Source of the DNA: Hyphomicrobiaceae bacterium
GTDB taxonomy: Bacteria > Pseudomonadota > Alphaproteobacteria > Rhizobiales > Hyphomicrobiaceae
Direction of reading: 5' to 3'
NCBI GenBank assembly: GCA_041397645.1
Contig: JAWKWE010000004.1
Span: forward strand, 2,108,001-2,172,000
DNA: 64,000 nt
Each line of letters starts with the position of its first letter. Position 1 is the first letter of the stretch. Both the position numbers and the translations under genes were made by a program. The notes beneath the pieces were generated by a model. It was not told the DNA's origin and did not search any database. It was given only the letters and a program-made list of their open reading frames with translations. Positions 1 through 8,320 of this stretch are shown here, in pieces.

Positions 1-1
1 C

Positions 2-367
2 AATGACCTCGATCTGAAAAATCCCTTCGACCTCGTCAGCGTCCTGAAGTTCGGCGCCTTTCTAACCGTGCTGATGGTGCTCGTGCACTTTGTAACCAAA
101 TACGCAGGTGACGCGGGCGTTTACTTGCTCTCCGCGATTTCAGGTGTCGCCGACGTCGATGCGATCACCCTCTCAATGGCCCGCCTCGGCGGGACGAGCC
201 TGGATCTCAACGTGGCAGCCCGCGCCGTTCTCATCGTTGTCGCTGTCAATACACTGTCCAAGGCCGCGCTCGGATGGATAACGGGCGGAGCGGCATTTGG
301 TGTGCGCATGGCCGTTGTTGGGCTGACGGCGATTGCGGCAGGCGGCCTCTGGCTGGCGCTAGCCTGA
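2..367 (+). CDS. DUF4010-family membrane protein, C-terminal part (5' end outside window)
   Basis: The frame is open from the window edge, so only the last 121 residues are visible. They begin with an NPFDL segment and contain about four hydrophobic helices: a first from FGAFLTVLMVL, a second around VYLLSAISGVADVDAITLS, a third around AVLIVVAVNTLSKAALGW, and a last GLTAIAAGGLWLALA at the C terminus. This resembles the C-terminal part of DUF4010 proteins that often follow an MgtC-like N-terminal half in inner-membrane proteins of unknown transport role. The MgtC half, if present, lies upstream of the window. Family assignment is from recalled sequence resemblance; the function is not known. 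Confidence 0.72.
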   Translation, partial: NDLDLKNPFDLVSVLKFGAFLTVLMVLVHFVTKYAGDAGVYLLSAISGVADVDAITLSMARLGGTSLDLNVAARAVLIVVAVNTLSKAALGWITGGAAFGVRMAVVGLTAIAAGGLWLALA

Positions 368-460
368 GTAAATGGCCGAGCGGACTGCCTTTGCCTTGCC
401 ACGCGCACGGATTATAAGCGCCAAGGACACGGCAGGCAGGGTGCAAAGCAGAAAGACGGC

Positions 461-1048
461 ATGGTCCAGTTCATCGATCTTTGGCGCGGACATCCGACCA
501 ACGAGAGCGTCGATGCGCCTTGCACCGTTTCGGAGCGCAGCGCGTATGCGCCTGACGAAGCACCGGTGGATGCCATTCCCAGCCCCAAGCCGGCCGAAGC
601 CCACGTCACACCGGTCGCGCCGCGCGATCAGTCCGCAATTCGCCTCGGCGTCGCCATGCGACGTGCGGGCGTGCGCATCGAAGAACTCGGACCGCGGTTA
701 CAAACCTGCGGCATTCACGACCGCTCTTTGATGCACATCCTATCCGCCAGTCAGTTTGCCGCCGCTTTGAGGCGCGCCAAGATTGCCGGCTTCGGCGACG
801 TGGAACTGATCGCGGGAAGCGACGTCGAACGATTTGAGGCCCGCATCATCGGACGTACCGGAGTGCTTTACGTGCGCGACTACTGGATGCGGCCCGGCGA
901 TGCGGAGGGCCGCCCGACGGGCGACCTCATTGACTTGTGGAACGGCTATCGTACGACCGACAGTTGGCTCATGGAGTGGATGTCATGGGCGGGATACACA
1001 TCGGCTTACGGGCTCGCCCGCGAAATGTGGTTCTGGCCGGTCGCCTGA
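461..1048 (+). CDS. Tae4-like (NlpC/P60-fold) protein with both catalytic residues replaced
   Basis: The 195-residue product follows the layout of type VI secretion amidase effector Tae4 homologues: an N-terminal F-x-x-LW-x-x-HPT segment (residues 4-13), a QSAIRLGVAM helix (57-66), a GRTGVLYVRDYW strand region (131-142), PTGDLIDLWNG (152-162) and a terminal EMWFWPV. In active Tae4 enzymes a cysteine starts the AIR/PIR helix and a histidine stands four positions before WNG's tryptophan. Here these positions are Ser58 and Leu156, so peptidoglycan amidase activity is unlikely. There is no recognisable signal peptide. No Tai4-like immunity gene or T6SS gene is adjacent. It may be a pseudoenzyme with a binding role, or a decaying gene, although the reading frame is intact. 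The family call is fairly firm; the role is unknown. Confidence 0.7.
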   Translation: MVQFIDLWRGHPTNESVDAPCTVSERSAYAPDEAPVDAIPSPKPAEAHVTPVAPRDQSAIRLGVAMRRAGVRIEELGPRLQTCGIHDRSLMHILSASQFAAALRRAKIAGFGDVELIAGSDVERFEARIIGRTGVLYVRDYWMRPGDAEGRPTGDLIDLWNGYRTTDSWLMEWMSWAGYTSAYGLAREMWFWPVA

Positions 1049-1079
1049 TGATGGCCAAACGAGTGAAGGATCAAGCCCC

Positions 1080-1316
1080 TTGCGTACCGTTATTGCGATG
1101 ATCTTCGCACTCGTGGCTGCTGGATTTACGGCACTCAGCGTTGCTCACAATGTCGCGGACAACATCGTCGCCGGCCAACACTTCACCATGCCGGGAGAGG
1201 CCGCGCGCGCCCATACCCTTATCTACATGGGTACCAATTTTATGGCCCTGGTGCTCGGCTACGGCGTCGGCTGGTTGCTCGCCTATCCCCTTCGCCGGCG
1301 GCCGCAAGGCCAGTAA
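1080..1316 (+). CDS. small two-helix membrane protein, unknown function
   Basis: I choose the TTG at 1080 because AGGA at 1067-1070 lies nine bases upstream. The first ATG in frame, at 1098, lacks such a site. The 78-residue product has two hydrophobic segments, IAMIFALVAAGFTALSVAH near the N terminus and TNFMALVLGYGVGWLLAYP near the C terminus, and ends in an arginine-rich tail. A short polar loop with His and Glu residues joins them. It starts 31 bases after the Tae4-like gene, so co-transcription is likely. I do not recognise the family. Confidence 0.55.
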   Translation: MRTVIAMIFALVAAGFTALSVAHNVADNIVAGQHFTMPGEAARAHTLIYMGTNFMALVLGYGVGWLLAYPLRRRPQGQ

Positions 1317-1412
1317 AATCGCAGCAACCGCGCGTGAAGTGGCGGCCTGGCGCTTCCTTAACTGCATTGCAGAGGCTATAGCTTCGGCCTGTCGAATTCT
1401 AAGGAACTCCCT

Positions 1413-1799
1413 ATGAAACTTCTCCTCCTCGCGTCGGCGGGTGGCGCTATCGGCGCGGGCACGCGCTTCCTCGTAAACGAAGCGTTTGCGTCGCGGGGCC
1501 TGGTGTCCTTTCCCTGGGCCACGCTGACGGTGAACATGCTCGGCGGGTTTCTGATGGGAGCCGTGATGGTTCTGGTTATGGAGCGCTTCGACGGTTCGCC
1601 GGAAATCCGCACCTTTCTCGCGACCGGAATGCTCGGTGGCCTTACCACGTTTTCCGCATTCACCTATGAACTGTCGCAGATGATCGGGGCTGACGGGCTC
1701 GCCAGTCCGCGTCTGTTCGCCTACATCGCGCTTTCCGTCCTCTTCGCACTCGGTGCGCTCTACGCCGGCATGGCCGTTGCGCGCGCGGTGATTTCATGA
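1413..1799 (+). CDS. crcB: fluoride ion channel CrcB/Fluc
   Basis: The 128-residue protein has four hydrophobic segments and the Fluc hallmarks: GGAIGAGTRF near the N terminus, the TLTVNMLGGF pore segment with its conserved asparagine, and GMLGGLTTFSAF, which supplies the phenylalanine-box and the central Na+ site in characterised channels. Fluc channels are dual-topology dimers that export fluoride from the cytoplasm. AAGGA at 1401-1405 precedes the ATG. The stop overlaps the next gene as ATGA, so the pseudouridine synthase is translationally coupled. I looked for a crcB fluoride riboswitch upstream and did not find its conserved core. Confidence 0.95.
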   Translation: MKLLLLASAGGAIGAGTRFLVNEAFASRGLVSFPWATLTVNMLGGFLMGAVMVLVMERFDGSPEIRTFLATGMLGGLTTFSAFTYELSQMIGADGLASPRLFAYIALSVLFALGALYAGMAVARAVIS

Positions 1800-2803
1800 G
1801 CGATACGCCGCCCAAAGTTGAAAGCATCCGCGTTAAACAGGGCGAGGCGGATATGCGCCTCGACCGCTGGTTCCGCGTGCATTTCCCCGAGGTGGGTTAC
1901 AGCTATCTGCAAAAGTTGCTTCGCTCTGGGCAGGTCCGTGTCAACTCGAAGCGCGCCCAGGCCAATGACCGGCTGGAGCCCGGCTTTGAAATCCGCGTTC
2001 CGGCCATCGTGCGCCAGCCCAAGTCCACCGGCTCAGGCCTCAAGCCACCACCGGGCCTGTCGAAGGGCGACCGCGACACAATCGAGAAGATGATCATCTA
2101 TGAGGATGAGCACGTTCTCGTTCTCAACAAGCCGTTCGGCCTTGCGGTACAGGGTGGCACGGGCACCAAGAAACATATCGACGGAATGCTCGCTGGAATG
2201 GCTGACCGCTTCGGCGGGGAGCGCCCGCGCCTCGTCCACCGTATCGACCGCGATACGACCGGCATTCTTCTCGTTGCCAAAACGCGCGATGCCGCCGCCA
2301 AACTTGGCCGCACGTTTCAGACCCGCTCGGCGGCAAAAACCTACTGGGCGCTGGTGAAAGGCCTACCCAAGCCTCCCCAGGGCAAGATTGAAGCCGCGCT
2401 GGTGAAGGCAACTGGGCCTGATGGCGACCGGGTGCGAAAAGCACTCCCCGGCGAGCAAGACAAAGCCATGCACGCCACAACGCATTATTCCGTGATCGAC
2501 CGCGTTGCCAACAGAGCGGCCTGGGTTTCGCTCAAGCCCGTAACAGGCCGACAGCACCAGTTACGCGCCCACATGCATATGATCGGCCACCCCATTGTGG
2601 GCGACAACAAGTATGAGGGTGACGTTCACATGCCAGCGGAGAATATCGAAAAGAAGCTGCACTTGCATGCGCGGCGCCTCATCATTCCTCATCCGGTCAC
2701 CAAGGAGAAGATCGACGTCACGGCTCCGTTGCCACCCCACATGAAGGCATCGTGGGAAACCTTGGGTTTCGATGAGAAGAAGTTCGGAGGCAAGGAGGAA
2801 TGA
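1796..2803 (+). CDS. rluC: RluA-family 23S rRNA pseudouridine synthase (RluC-like)
   Basis: The 335-residue protein starts with an S4 RNA-binding domain (about residues 18-75, MRLDRWFRVHFP then LLRSGQVRVN) followed by an RluA-type catalytic domain. The catalytic aspartate is Asp151 in the HRIDRDTTG motif. The KPVTGRQHQLRAHM region is the typical C-terminal substrate-binding strand. The S4 plus catalytic-domain architecture and length fit RluC/RluD; in alphaproteobacteria this gene, followed by an HAD hydrolase and ATP12, is usually annotated rluC. The start overlaps crcB by four bases. RluC versus RluD specificity cannot be settled from the sequence alone. Confidence 0.9.
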   Translation: MSDTPPKVESIRVKQGEADMRLDRWFRVHFPEVGYSYLQKLLRSGQVRVNSKRAQANDRLEPGFEIRVPAIVRQPKSTGSGLKPPPGLSKGDRDTIEKMIIYEDEHVLVLNKPFGLAVQGGTGTKKHIDGMLAGMADRFGGERPRLVHRIDRDTTGILLVAKTRDAAAKLGRTFQTRSAAKTYWALVKGLPKPPQGKIEAALVKATGPDGDRVRKALPGEQDKAMHATTHYSVIDRVANRAAWVSLKPVTGRQHQLRAHMHMIGHPIVGDNKYEGDVHMPAENIEKKLHLHARRLIIPHPVTKEKIDVTAPLPPHMKASWETLGFDEKKFGGKEE

Positions 2804-2840
2804 ACGCGTCATCGGCGGCGAAACGCTCCGGAGAACGGGC

Positions 2841-3521
2841 ATGAAACTCCTCATCTTCGATTGCGATGGCACGATCGTCGATAGTCAGGCCGGTATCGTC
2901 CTGTCGATGGACCACGCCTTTCGCTCATTGAACCTGGAGCCGCCGACGCGCGCACAAACCCTGTCGGTTGTCGGCCTGTCACTTCCGGAAGCGTTTTCGG
3001 TTCTCGCACCCGATGTCGACCCTGAGGTGCGGATCATGCTGGCTGAACGTTACAAGAGCGCGTTTCGCGACCTCGACCGCGATCCTTCGGATTGTGAGGT
3101 TCTCTTTCCGCGATGCCGCGAAGTGATAACTCAACTCGCAGCTGATGATAATGTCGTACTTGGCATCGCGACCGGAAAATCCAAACGCGGCGTAGATCGG
3201 CTGATCGAGCGAGAAGGCTGGCATGGGCACTTCATCACTATCCAAACCGCGGATGACCATCCATCAAAGCCACATCCGTCTATGGTTCTGACTGCGATGG
3301 TCGAAACAGGCGCCGAGCCCCATGAAACGATAATGATTGGCGACACCACCTATGACATTCAGATGGCGCTTGCGGCCAAGGTGGGCGCACTGGGCGTTAC
3401 TTGGGGCTATCATCCGCGCGATGAACTGGCCGATGTGGGCGCGCATCTCATCATCGACGATTACAGCGAGATGCCTGGCGCATTGGATCGCATATTCGAA
3501 CAATTGAGCGCGCACGCATGA
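2841..3521 (+). CDS. HAD-superfamily (subfamily IA) hydrolase, phosphoglycolate phosphatase-like
   Basis: The 226-residue product carries the four HAD motifs: motif I FDCDGT with nucleophile Asp7 and acid/base Asp9, motif II around IATGKS, motif III lysine in SKPHP, and motif IV GDTTYDI. A helical cap lies between motifs I and II, as in subfamily IA (Gph-like). The ATG at 2841 is preferred because GGAGA lies at 2830-2834; an open frame extends upstream but overlaps the previous gene without a better site. The stop overlaps the ATP12 gene as ATGA. The position between rluC and ATP12 is a conserved alphaproteobacterial arrangement. The natural substrate is unknown. Confidence 0.88.
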   Translation: MKLLIFDCDGTIVDSQAGIVLSMDHAFRSLNLEPPTRAQTLSVVGLSLPEAFSVLAPDVDPEVRIMLAERYKSAFRDLDRDPSDCEVLFPRCREVITQLAADDNVVLGIATGKSKRGVDRLIEREGWHGHFITIQTADDHPSKPHPSMVLTAMVETGAEPHETIMIGDTTYDIQMALAAKVGALGVTWGYHPRDELADVGAHLIIDDYSEMPGALDRIFEQLSAHA

Positions 3522-4306
3522 ACAGCTCGGAAAAAGGAAACGGGTCAAACGGCACGGACAGCAAGCCGTCCGGCGGGCCCAAGGGTGCGATCAGCGACAG
3601 TCTGGCGAAACCGCTTCCCAAGCGCTTCTATAATGACGTGAGCGTCAGCGACGGCGCCTTCTTCCAAATTTTGCTCGACGGCCGCGTCGTCAGAACGCCG
3701 AAAAAGCGGGCGCTGGTGCTTCCAACCCGCAAACTCGCCAATGCGGTTGCCGCCGAATGGGCAGCGCAAAAGGATGTCATCGATCCCAGTACCATGCCGA
3801 TGACGCGCTTTTCCAACACCGCCATCGATGCAGTTGCGGATGCGGCGAACGAAGTCGCCGCCGATATCGTGGCTTATGCCGGCCGGGATCTTTTGTGCTA
3901 TCGCGCCGAAACACCGGCAGAGCTTGCAATCCGCCAGGCCAAGGCCTGGGATCCCGTCGTCGATTGGGCGCGCGAGGCTCTTGGAGCACATTTTACCGTC
4001 GTCCACGGTGTTATGCCCGTCGATCAGCCAGTGTTGGCGTTACAGCGCATCGCAAAGGCGTTGGAACCGCACGAGCCATTCCGGCTCACCGCGCTGCATG
4101 TGATGACGACCCTGACAGGCTCGGCCATTCTCGCCCTTGCCCAAGCTCGCGGCTTCTTATCGAGCGAGCAAGCATGGAACGCAGCGCATGTCGATGAGGA
4201 CTACCAGATCTCAGTCTGGGGTGCGGATTACGAAGCTGCTGAAAAGCGCAAACAGCGCCAAAAAGATTTCGACGCTGCGACTAGGCTGATCGCCACACTG
4301 ACTTAA
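3518..4306 (+). CDS. ATP12-family F1-ATPase assembly chaperone
   Basis: The 262-residue protein has a short polar N-terminal tail (about 30 residues rich in Gly, Ser and Asn), then KRFYNDVSV, LLDGRVVRTPKKRAL and the EWAAQKDVIDPSTMPMTR block typical of ATP12. The DLLCYRAE and WDPVVDWA segments follow. In mitochondria Atp12 binds the F1 alpha subunit before assembly; the bacterial homologues are confined mostly to alphaproteobacteria and are thought to act likewise. It is coupled to the HAD gene by a four-base overlap. Its stop lies ten bases from the converging bactofilin gene, so there is little room for a separate terminator. Confidence 0.92.
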   Translation: MNSSEKGNGSNGTDSKPSGGPKGAISDSLAKPLPKRFYNDVSVSDGAFFQILLDGRVVRTPKKRALVLPTRKLANAVAAEWAAQKDVIDPSTMPMTRFSNTAIDAVADAANEVAADIVAYAGRDLLCYRAETPAELAIRQAKAWDPVVDWAREALGAHFTVVHGVMPVDQPVLALQRIAKALEPHEPFRLTALHVMTTLTGSAILALAQARGFLSSEQAWNAAHVDEDYQISVWGADYEAAEKRKQRQKDFDAATRLIATLT

Positions 4307-4316
4307 GTGCATTGCG

Positions 4317-4994
4317 CTAGTTGCGCACGGCCACCCGCACAGTTTGCGGTGCGCCCGACGTCGCACCGGACTTGTCAGCCACTACGACATCGAACTTCGC
4401 GGTATCCGCATTCGAGCCGTCATGGGAGAATAGCACCCTGCCCTGCTCCAGATCCTCCTGCGTGAAGCTGCTTATCGGCTGGCTTGGCGCGCTCGAAAAG
4501 CTGATGAAGCCGTTGGCAGCATTAGAAACCGCGAATGTCAGGTTATTGGTGTGGTCGTCGGGATCGACTGCGGTGAGATCGGCAGTCGTGATCCGTACTG
4601 CGCGGCCTTTTCCAACCGCCAAATCGAGATCACCAGCGACCGTGGGCGGTACGTTGCGCACGCTTGCTGAAAGCTCCGCGCCTTCTTCCATCGCCAGACG
4701 GCCATACTTGACGCTGCCCGCAACGTTACCGGTGCTGCGGATCGAGATCAGCTCCTTGACGCGAACATCGCCTTGCAGCTCACCCTGGATGTCGGCGTTC
4801 TCGGCTTTCACAACACCGAAGAGACGGCCCTGCGGATGGACCACAACTTTGGCGGCGTCGAGCTTGCCGTCGACATAGCCGAACACCTCGATTTCGCGGC
4901 AATTGCTCACTTCGCCTTGGAGCACCGTGTCCCTACCGATGACCAGCACGCCCTTGTTATTCGACACGACTACTCTCCCCCGAAAGCCGACCAC
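4317..4994 (-). CDS. bactofilin fused to a CSPG/cadherin-like repeat
   Basis: Residues about 12-115 of this 225-residue product form a bactofilin domain: GVLVIGRDTVLQGEV, then hydrophobic repeats such as CREIEVFGYVDGKL, VVVHPQGRLFGVVKAENADIQGEL and ISIRSTGNVAGSVKYGRLAMEEGAELS, which is a right-handed beta-helix pattern. After NVPPT, residues about 120-225 match the chondroitin-sulphate-proteoglycan/cadherin-like repeat: an AVRIT...LTAVDPDDHTNNLTFAV half and a FTQEDLEQGRVLFSHDGS half ending in a V-A-D segment. Bactofilins polymerise into cytoplasmic or membrane-associated filaments, while CSPG repeats are normally extracellular, so the pairing is odd. The GTG at 4994 follows AAGGA at six bases. 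There is no signal peptide. Confidence 0.8.
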   Translation of the reverse strand: MVGFRGRVVVSNNKGVLVIGRDTVLQGEVSNCREIEVFGYVDGKLDAAKVVVHPQGRLFGVVKAENADIQGELQGDVRVKELISIRSTGNVAGSVKYGRLAMEEGAELSASVRNVPPTVAGDLDLAVGKGRAVRITTADLTAVDPDDHTNNLTFAVSNAANGFISFSSAPSQPISSFTQEDLEQGRVLFSHDGSNADTAKFDVVVADKSGATSGAPQTVRVAVRN

Positions 4995-5081
4995 TCATAA
5001 TCCTTGCTAGATGTGGGGCAGGATTGTGTCAGCTTGTCGTCCCAAAGTGAGGTTAACGCGGCTTCGACGCAAAACGCATCC

Positions 5082-6533
5082 TCAGCCCGGAACATTGAGC
5101 TGCAAGACGCGCTCGCCCCGCTTCACCGAGACGCTCCACATGCGCTTGCGGCCGGACAGAGCCTTCTCCAGATCGCCCACGTTGGCGATCGTCTCGCCGC
5201 CAACTTCGACCACGATGTCGCCCTGCCGGAAGCCAAGCGATTTGGCAACCGATCCATTCCTGACCGAAAGAATGACGACACCGTCCGTGTCGTCCAACCC
5301 CATTTCATCCGCTAGACCTGGCAGGATGTTTGAGACGCGCGCGCCATCGAGAGGGTGGGGACCAGACAGATTACGAACATCGTCCTTCCCGCCCTTCGGT
5401 GGCGCGACGAGAGCAATATCCGTTTCGATCCCACGACCTTTTCGCAGCACCGAAAGTCGCGCGGTCTTTCCGACGCCCTTCGTCGTCAGACGGTAGAAGA
5501 CAGCACGCGGATCGGCGACCTCGATGCCGTCAACACTCATGACCACATCGCCAGGCTCGAGGCCCGCCTTCGCCGCCGGACCTTCTGCAGAGATGCGCGT
5601 GACGACGGCGCCTGCGATACGACTGAGGCCCAGACCGTCAGCGAGATCACGGGTCACGTTCTCAAGCTTCGCACCGAGCCACGGACGTTCGACCTTGCGG
5701 CCGGCAACAGCACTCTCAGCATAAACTTTCACAAGGTTTGAAGGTATGGCGAAGCCAATACCCACTGAACCACCGCTCTTGGAATAGATCATGGTGTTGA
5801 TGCCGACGACGCGGCCATTCATATCGATTAGCGCGCCACCCGAATTTCCCGGATTGATGGCCGCATCCGTCTGGATGAAAATCTGCGCGTCAGAGGCGCC
5901 AATGTCCGAACGCGCCAACCCCGAAATGATGCCGCTCGTTACGGTTTGACCAACACCGAACGGATTGCCGATCGCCAACACCAGGTCACCGACTTCCAGG
6001 CTGTCGCTGTCTTCAAACTCCAGGAATGGAAAGTGCCCATCGCCGCCCTCGATCTTGAGAACCGCGATGTCCGTCTTCTCGTCCTGAGCGATGACCTTGG
6101 CGTCGAACTCCCGCTTATCGGCGAGCGCAACGCGGATCTCCGTTTCGCCGCGTCCCTTCACGACATGTGTGTTGGTTACGATAATGCCGTCAGCCGAGAC
6201 GATCACGCCCGAGCCTAGCGAGCTCATCACGCGCTCGGAAGGTTCGCCGAACTGATCGCCGAAGAAGCGGCGGAACCAAGGATCATCCGAAAAGGGCGAA
6301 TTGAACGTCTGGACGCGGCTCCTGACATAGACATTAACGACTGCGGGAGCCGCCTTGCGCACAATTGGTGCAAACGACATCTGCACAGCTTCGCGCGTGG
6401 GAGGTGCCACCCGCTGCTGGGCGTTAGCCGAATTCGTCAAAGCATACGAGAGCGTCTCTCCTCCTGCCACCAGCATCAGCGCCGCAACGACGGCGCGGAT
6501 GGTCAGATAGGCAATTCTGGAAATGCGCGGCAT
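5082..6533 (-). CDS. periplasmic serine protease of the HtrA/DegP (Do) family
   Basis: The 483-residue protein starts with a signal-type segment (IRAVVAALMLVAGG with a likely cleavage near SANAQQ at about residue 38). The trypsin-like domain has His123 in TNTHVVKG, Asp155 in DEKTDIAVL and Ser231 in NPGNSGGAL, the full catalytic triad. Two PDZ domains follow at about residues 290-380 and 395-480, as in DegP/DegQ. It acts in the periplasm on misfolded envelope proteins. It is transcribed toward the bactofilin gene, 87 bases away. The 162-base gap upstream should hold its promoter; I saw no clear sigma-E-type motif there. Confidence 0.93.
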   Translation of the reverse strand: MPRISRIAYLTIRAVVAALMLVAGGETLSYALTNSANAQQRVAPPTREAVQMSFAPIVRKAAPAVVNVYVRSRVQTFNSPFSDDPWFRRFFGDQFGEPSERVMSSLGSGVIVSADGIIVTNTHVVKGRGETEIRVALADKREFDAKVIAQDEKTDIAVLKIEGGDGHFPFLEFEDSDSLEVGDLVLAIGNPFGVGQTVTSGIISGLARSDIGASDAQIFIQTDAAINPGNSGGALIDMNGRVVGINTMIYSKSGGSVGIGFAIPSNLVKVYAESAVAGRKVERPWLGAKLENVTRDLADGLGLSRIAGAVVTRISAEGPAAKAGLEPGDVVMSVDGIEVADPRAVFYRLTTKGVGKTARLSVLRKGRGIETDIALVAPPKGGKDDVRNLSGPHPLDGARVSNILPGLADEMGLDDTDGVVILSVRNGSVAKSLGFRQGDIVVEVGGETIANVGDLEKALSGRKRMWSVSVKRGERVLQLNVPG

Positions 6534-6695
6534 GAAGACCTCGTAAGGTTTGATCTGGCAGTGCCGAGGGCGATAGGCGCTATTTCCGTCTTATCTATGA
6601 TCGTAGAACGCGCGGCTCAAGCGATTATCCCCAGGCGCGATGCAACGCAGCTTAGTCTGCAGAATATGAGCTGAAACCGTGCGCAACTCTTACCG

Positions 6696-7718
6696 CTAAA
6701 TCAGGCCAAGTTCGCGCAAAGAGCGGATTGCATCGCGAATCGCAACGTCTCCCGACCGCAGCGGAAGGCCGAAGTAATTCGTAATCTTCTCACTGGTGTA
6801 AGCCTTCTCACGGCCAAGTTCCGGCAAGATGGTACGCAGCCGCTTGTCAAACAGGGCCAAGGCGCGCACCGCTGTATCGGGCAGCTGGAATTTCGGCGTC
6901 TTGGATTTCAATTCCGGGCACTCTGCTGCAAGCGCTTGGCCCAGCGCGAACAGCCCTGTGTCGTCGCGCGCAACGATAAAGCGTTCTCCAGCCGCCTCGG
7001 GACGAACGAGCGCCTCCGCATGAGCTTCAGCCACGTCGCGCACATCGCAAACCGGAAAGCGAATGCGTGGTGCGGCCGGATAAATCCCGCGCGCCATCAG
7101 GCGATAGAGTTCGAGCGAGGTGGACAGATCGCCATCAAGCGCAGGCCCCTGCACGAAGCCCGGATTGATGACTGTCAGCTCGGGAGCTCCGGGAGTCGTT
7201 CCGACGAAGTTCCATGCCGCCTTCTCCGCAATGGTTTTGGAGCGAATGTACGGCGTCAGTCCCGGCGTGTTCTCGTCGGTGAAGTCCTTTTCGCTGAAAA
7301 CATGATCCCGCCCGTAGGACGTAGGATACATCACGGCGACCGTCGACGACGTAAGCACCACGCGGCCAATGCCGTGGCGATGAGCTGCTCGCAACACGCG
7401 TAACGTGCCTTCGCGAGCCGGCATGATCACGTCGTCTGGATTAGAGGGCTGCTCCATCGGAAAAGGCGAGGCGGTGTGCATCAGGTGATCGCCGCCCTTT
7501 ACGGCCTCATCCCAGCCCTCGTCTGACAGCAAATCGCAATTGGCGAATGAAAGCCCCGCTGTGTCGACCCCCGCCCGGTTTAGAGCCGTGACCACGGCCA
7601 GGGTGTTCTTGCCCTTTCGCGCGGTACCACGGACCGTATATCCGCGTCGCAGCAGCTCCGCGATGATGTGCTTGGCGATGAAACCGGTCGCACCCGTAAC
7701 GACCACCGTCTCGGACAT
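6696..7718 (-). CDS. extended short-chain dehydrogenase/reductase (dihydroflavonol 4-reductase-like)
   Basis: The 340-residue product begins with the NAD(P)-binding TGATGFI (residues 8-14) and has catalytic Ser124/Ser125, Tyr157 and Lys161 in YIRSK. The layout is that of extended SDRs related to plant cinnamoyl-CoA and dihydroflavonol reductases, used by bacteria for assorted aldehydes or ketones. Arg residues near GTARKGKNT, after the second strand, suggest NADP(H) preference. The frame is open to 7862, but the ATG at 7718 has a strong GGGAGGG site seven bases upstream and is the natural start. The substrate is unknown. It lies downstream of the ribosomal block but past that block's terminator. 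Confidence 0.85.
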   Translation of the reverse strand: MSETVVVTGATGFIAKHIIAELLRRGYTVRGTARKGKNTLAVVTALNRAGVDTAGLSFANCDLLSDEGWDEAVKGGDHLMHTASPFPMEQPSNPDDVIMPAREGTLRVLRAAHRHGIGRVVLTSSTVAVMYPTSYGRDHVFSEKDFTDENTPGLTPYIRSKTIAEKAAWNFVGTTPGAPELTVINPGFVQGPALDGDLSTSLELYRLMARGIYPAAPRIRFPVCDVRDVAEAHAEALVRPEAAGERFIVARDDTGLFALGQALAAECPELKSKTPKFQLPDTAVRALALFDKRLRTILPELGREKAYTSEKITNYFGLPLRSGDVAIRDAIRSLRELGLI

Positions 7719-7817
7719 GCACCAACCCTCCCGGTGTGCGTGAAACCTCGGCCTTACGACACTATCCCTAGCGCGCGCAATCTGCCACCTCGACCAATAG
7801 CGAGGCAACGGAACGCT

Positions 7818-7863
7818 CGATGTGACAAACGAAACATGCCCCGCGCGGGTGGCACGGGGCATG
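7818..7863 (-). terminator. intrinsic terminator after rplQ
   Basis: On the minus strand a nine-base-pair stem (arms at 7855-7863 and 7835-7843, CATGCCCCG paired with CGGGGCATG) with an 11-base loop is followed by TTTCGTTTGTC. It lies 28 bases past the rplQ stop and closes the long ribosomal transcription unit. Confidence 0.85.
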
Positions 7864-7891
7864 CGATGAATGCTTTGCTTGTGGCGCTAGA

Positions 7892-8320
7892 TTAAGCGTT
7901 CTGCTCTTGCGCCTTCAGCATTTCTTCGTGACGCGCCTTGTCCTCGGCACCCTTTACGGAGGTGTCGCGATCGACCAGCTCGATCACAGCGCGCGGAGCG
8001 GCGTCGCCATGGCGGAAGCCGGCCTTGAGAACGCGCGTGTAACCTCCGTTGCGATCCTTGTAACGGGGGCCGAGCACATCGAACAGCTTCTTGGCCATGT
8101 CCTCGTCGCGCAGGCGCGAGGCAGCCAAACGGCGCGAATTGAGATCACCGCGCTTTGCGAGCGTAATGTACTTGTCAACGACGCGCTTGAGGTCCTTGGC
8201 CTTGGGCAACGTGGTGACGATTTGCTCGTGCTTGATGAGAGCGGCGGCGAGATTGGAGAACATCGCCTGACGATGTCCGACGTGGCGGCCAAAACGGCGG
8301 CCGAGCTTCTTATGACGCAT
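7892..8320 (-). CDS. rplQ: 50S ribosomal protein L17
   Basis: The 142-residue protein opens with MRHKKLGRRFGRHVGHRQAM, the L17 signature, and continues with the HEQIVTTLPKAKDLK and GGYTRVLKAGFRHGD blocks. L17 lies near the peptide exit tunnel on the large subunit. It is the last gene of the alpha operon, 121 bases after rpoA. The C terminus ends in an acidic and basic, Glu/Lys-rich tail (about 20 residues past the E. coli core). Confidence 0.98.
   Translation of the reverse strand: MRHKKLGRRFGRHVGHRQAMFSNLAAALIKHEQIVTTLPKAKDLKRVVDKYITLAKRGDLNSRRLAASRLRDEDMAKKLFDVLGPRYKDRNGGYTRVLKAGFRHGDAAPRAVIELVDRDTSVKGAEDKARHEEMLKAQEQNA

Noticed and set aside
1317..1412. Fluoride (crcB) riboswitch upstream of crcB
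   Set aside because: The conserved core, including the GAUGG-type 5' element and the CUGAUGA-type 3' element, is not present in the 96-base gap.
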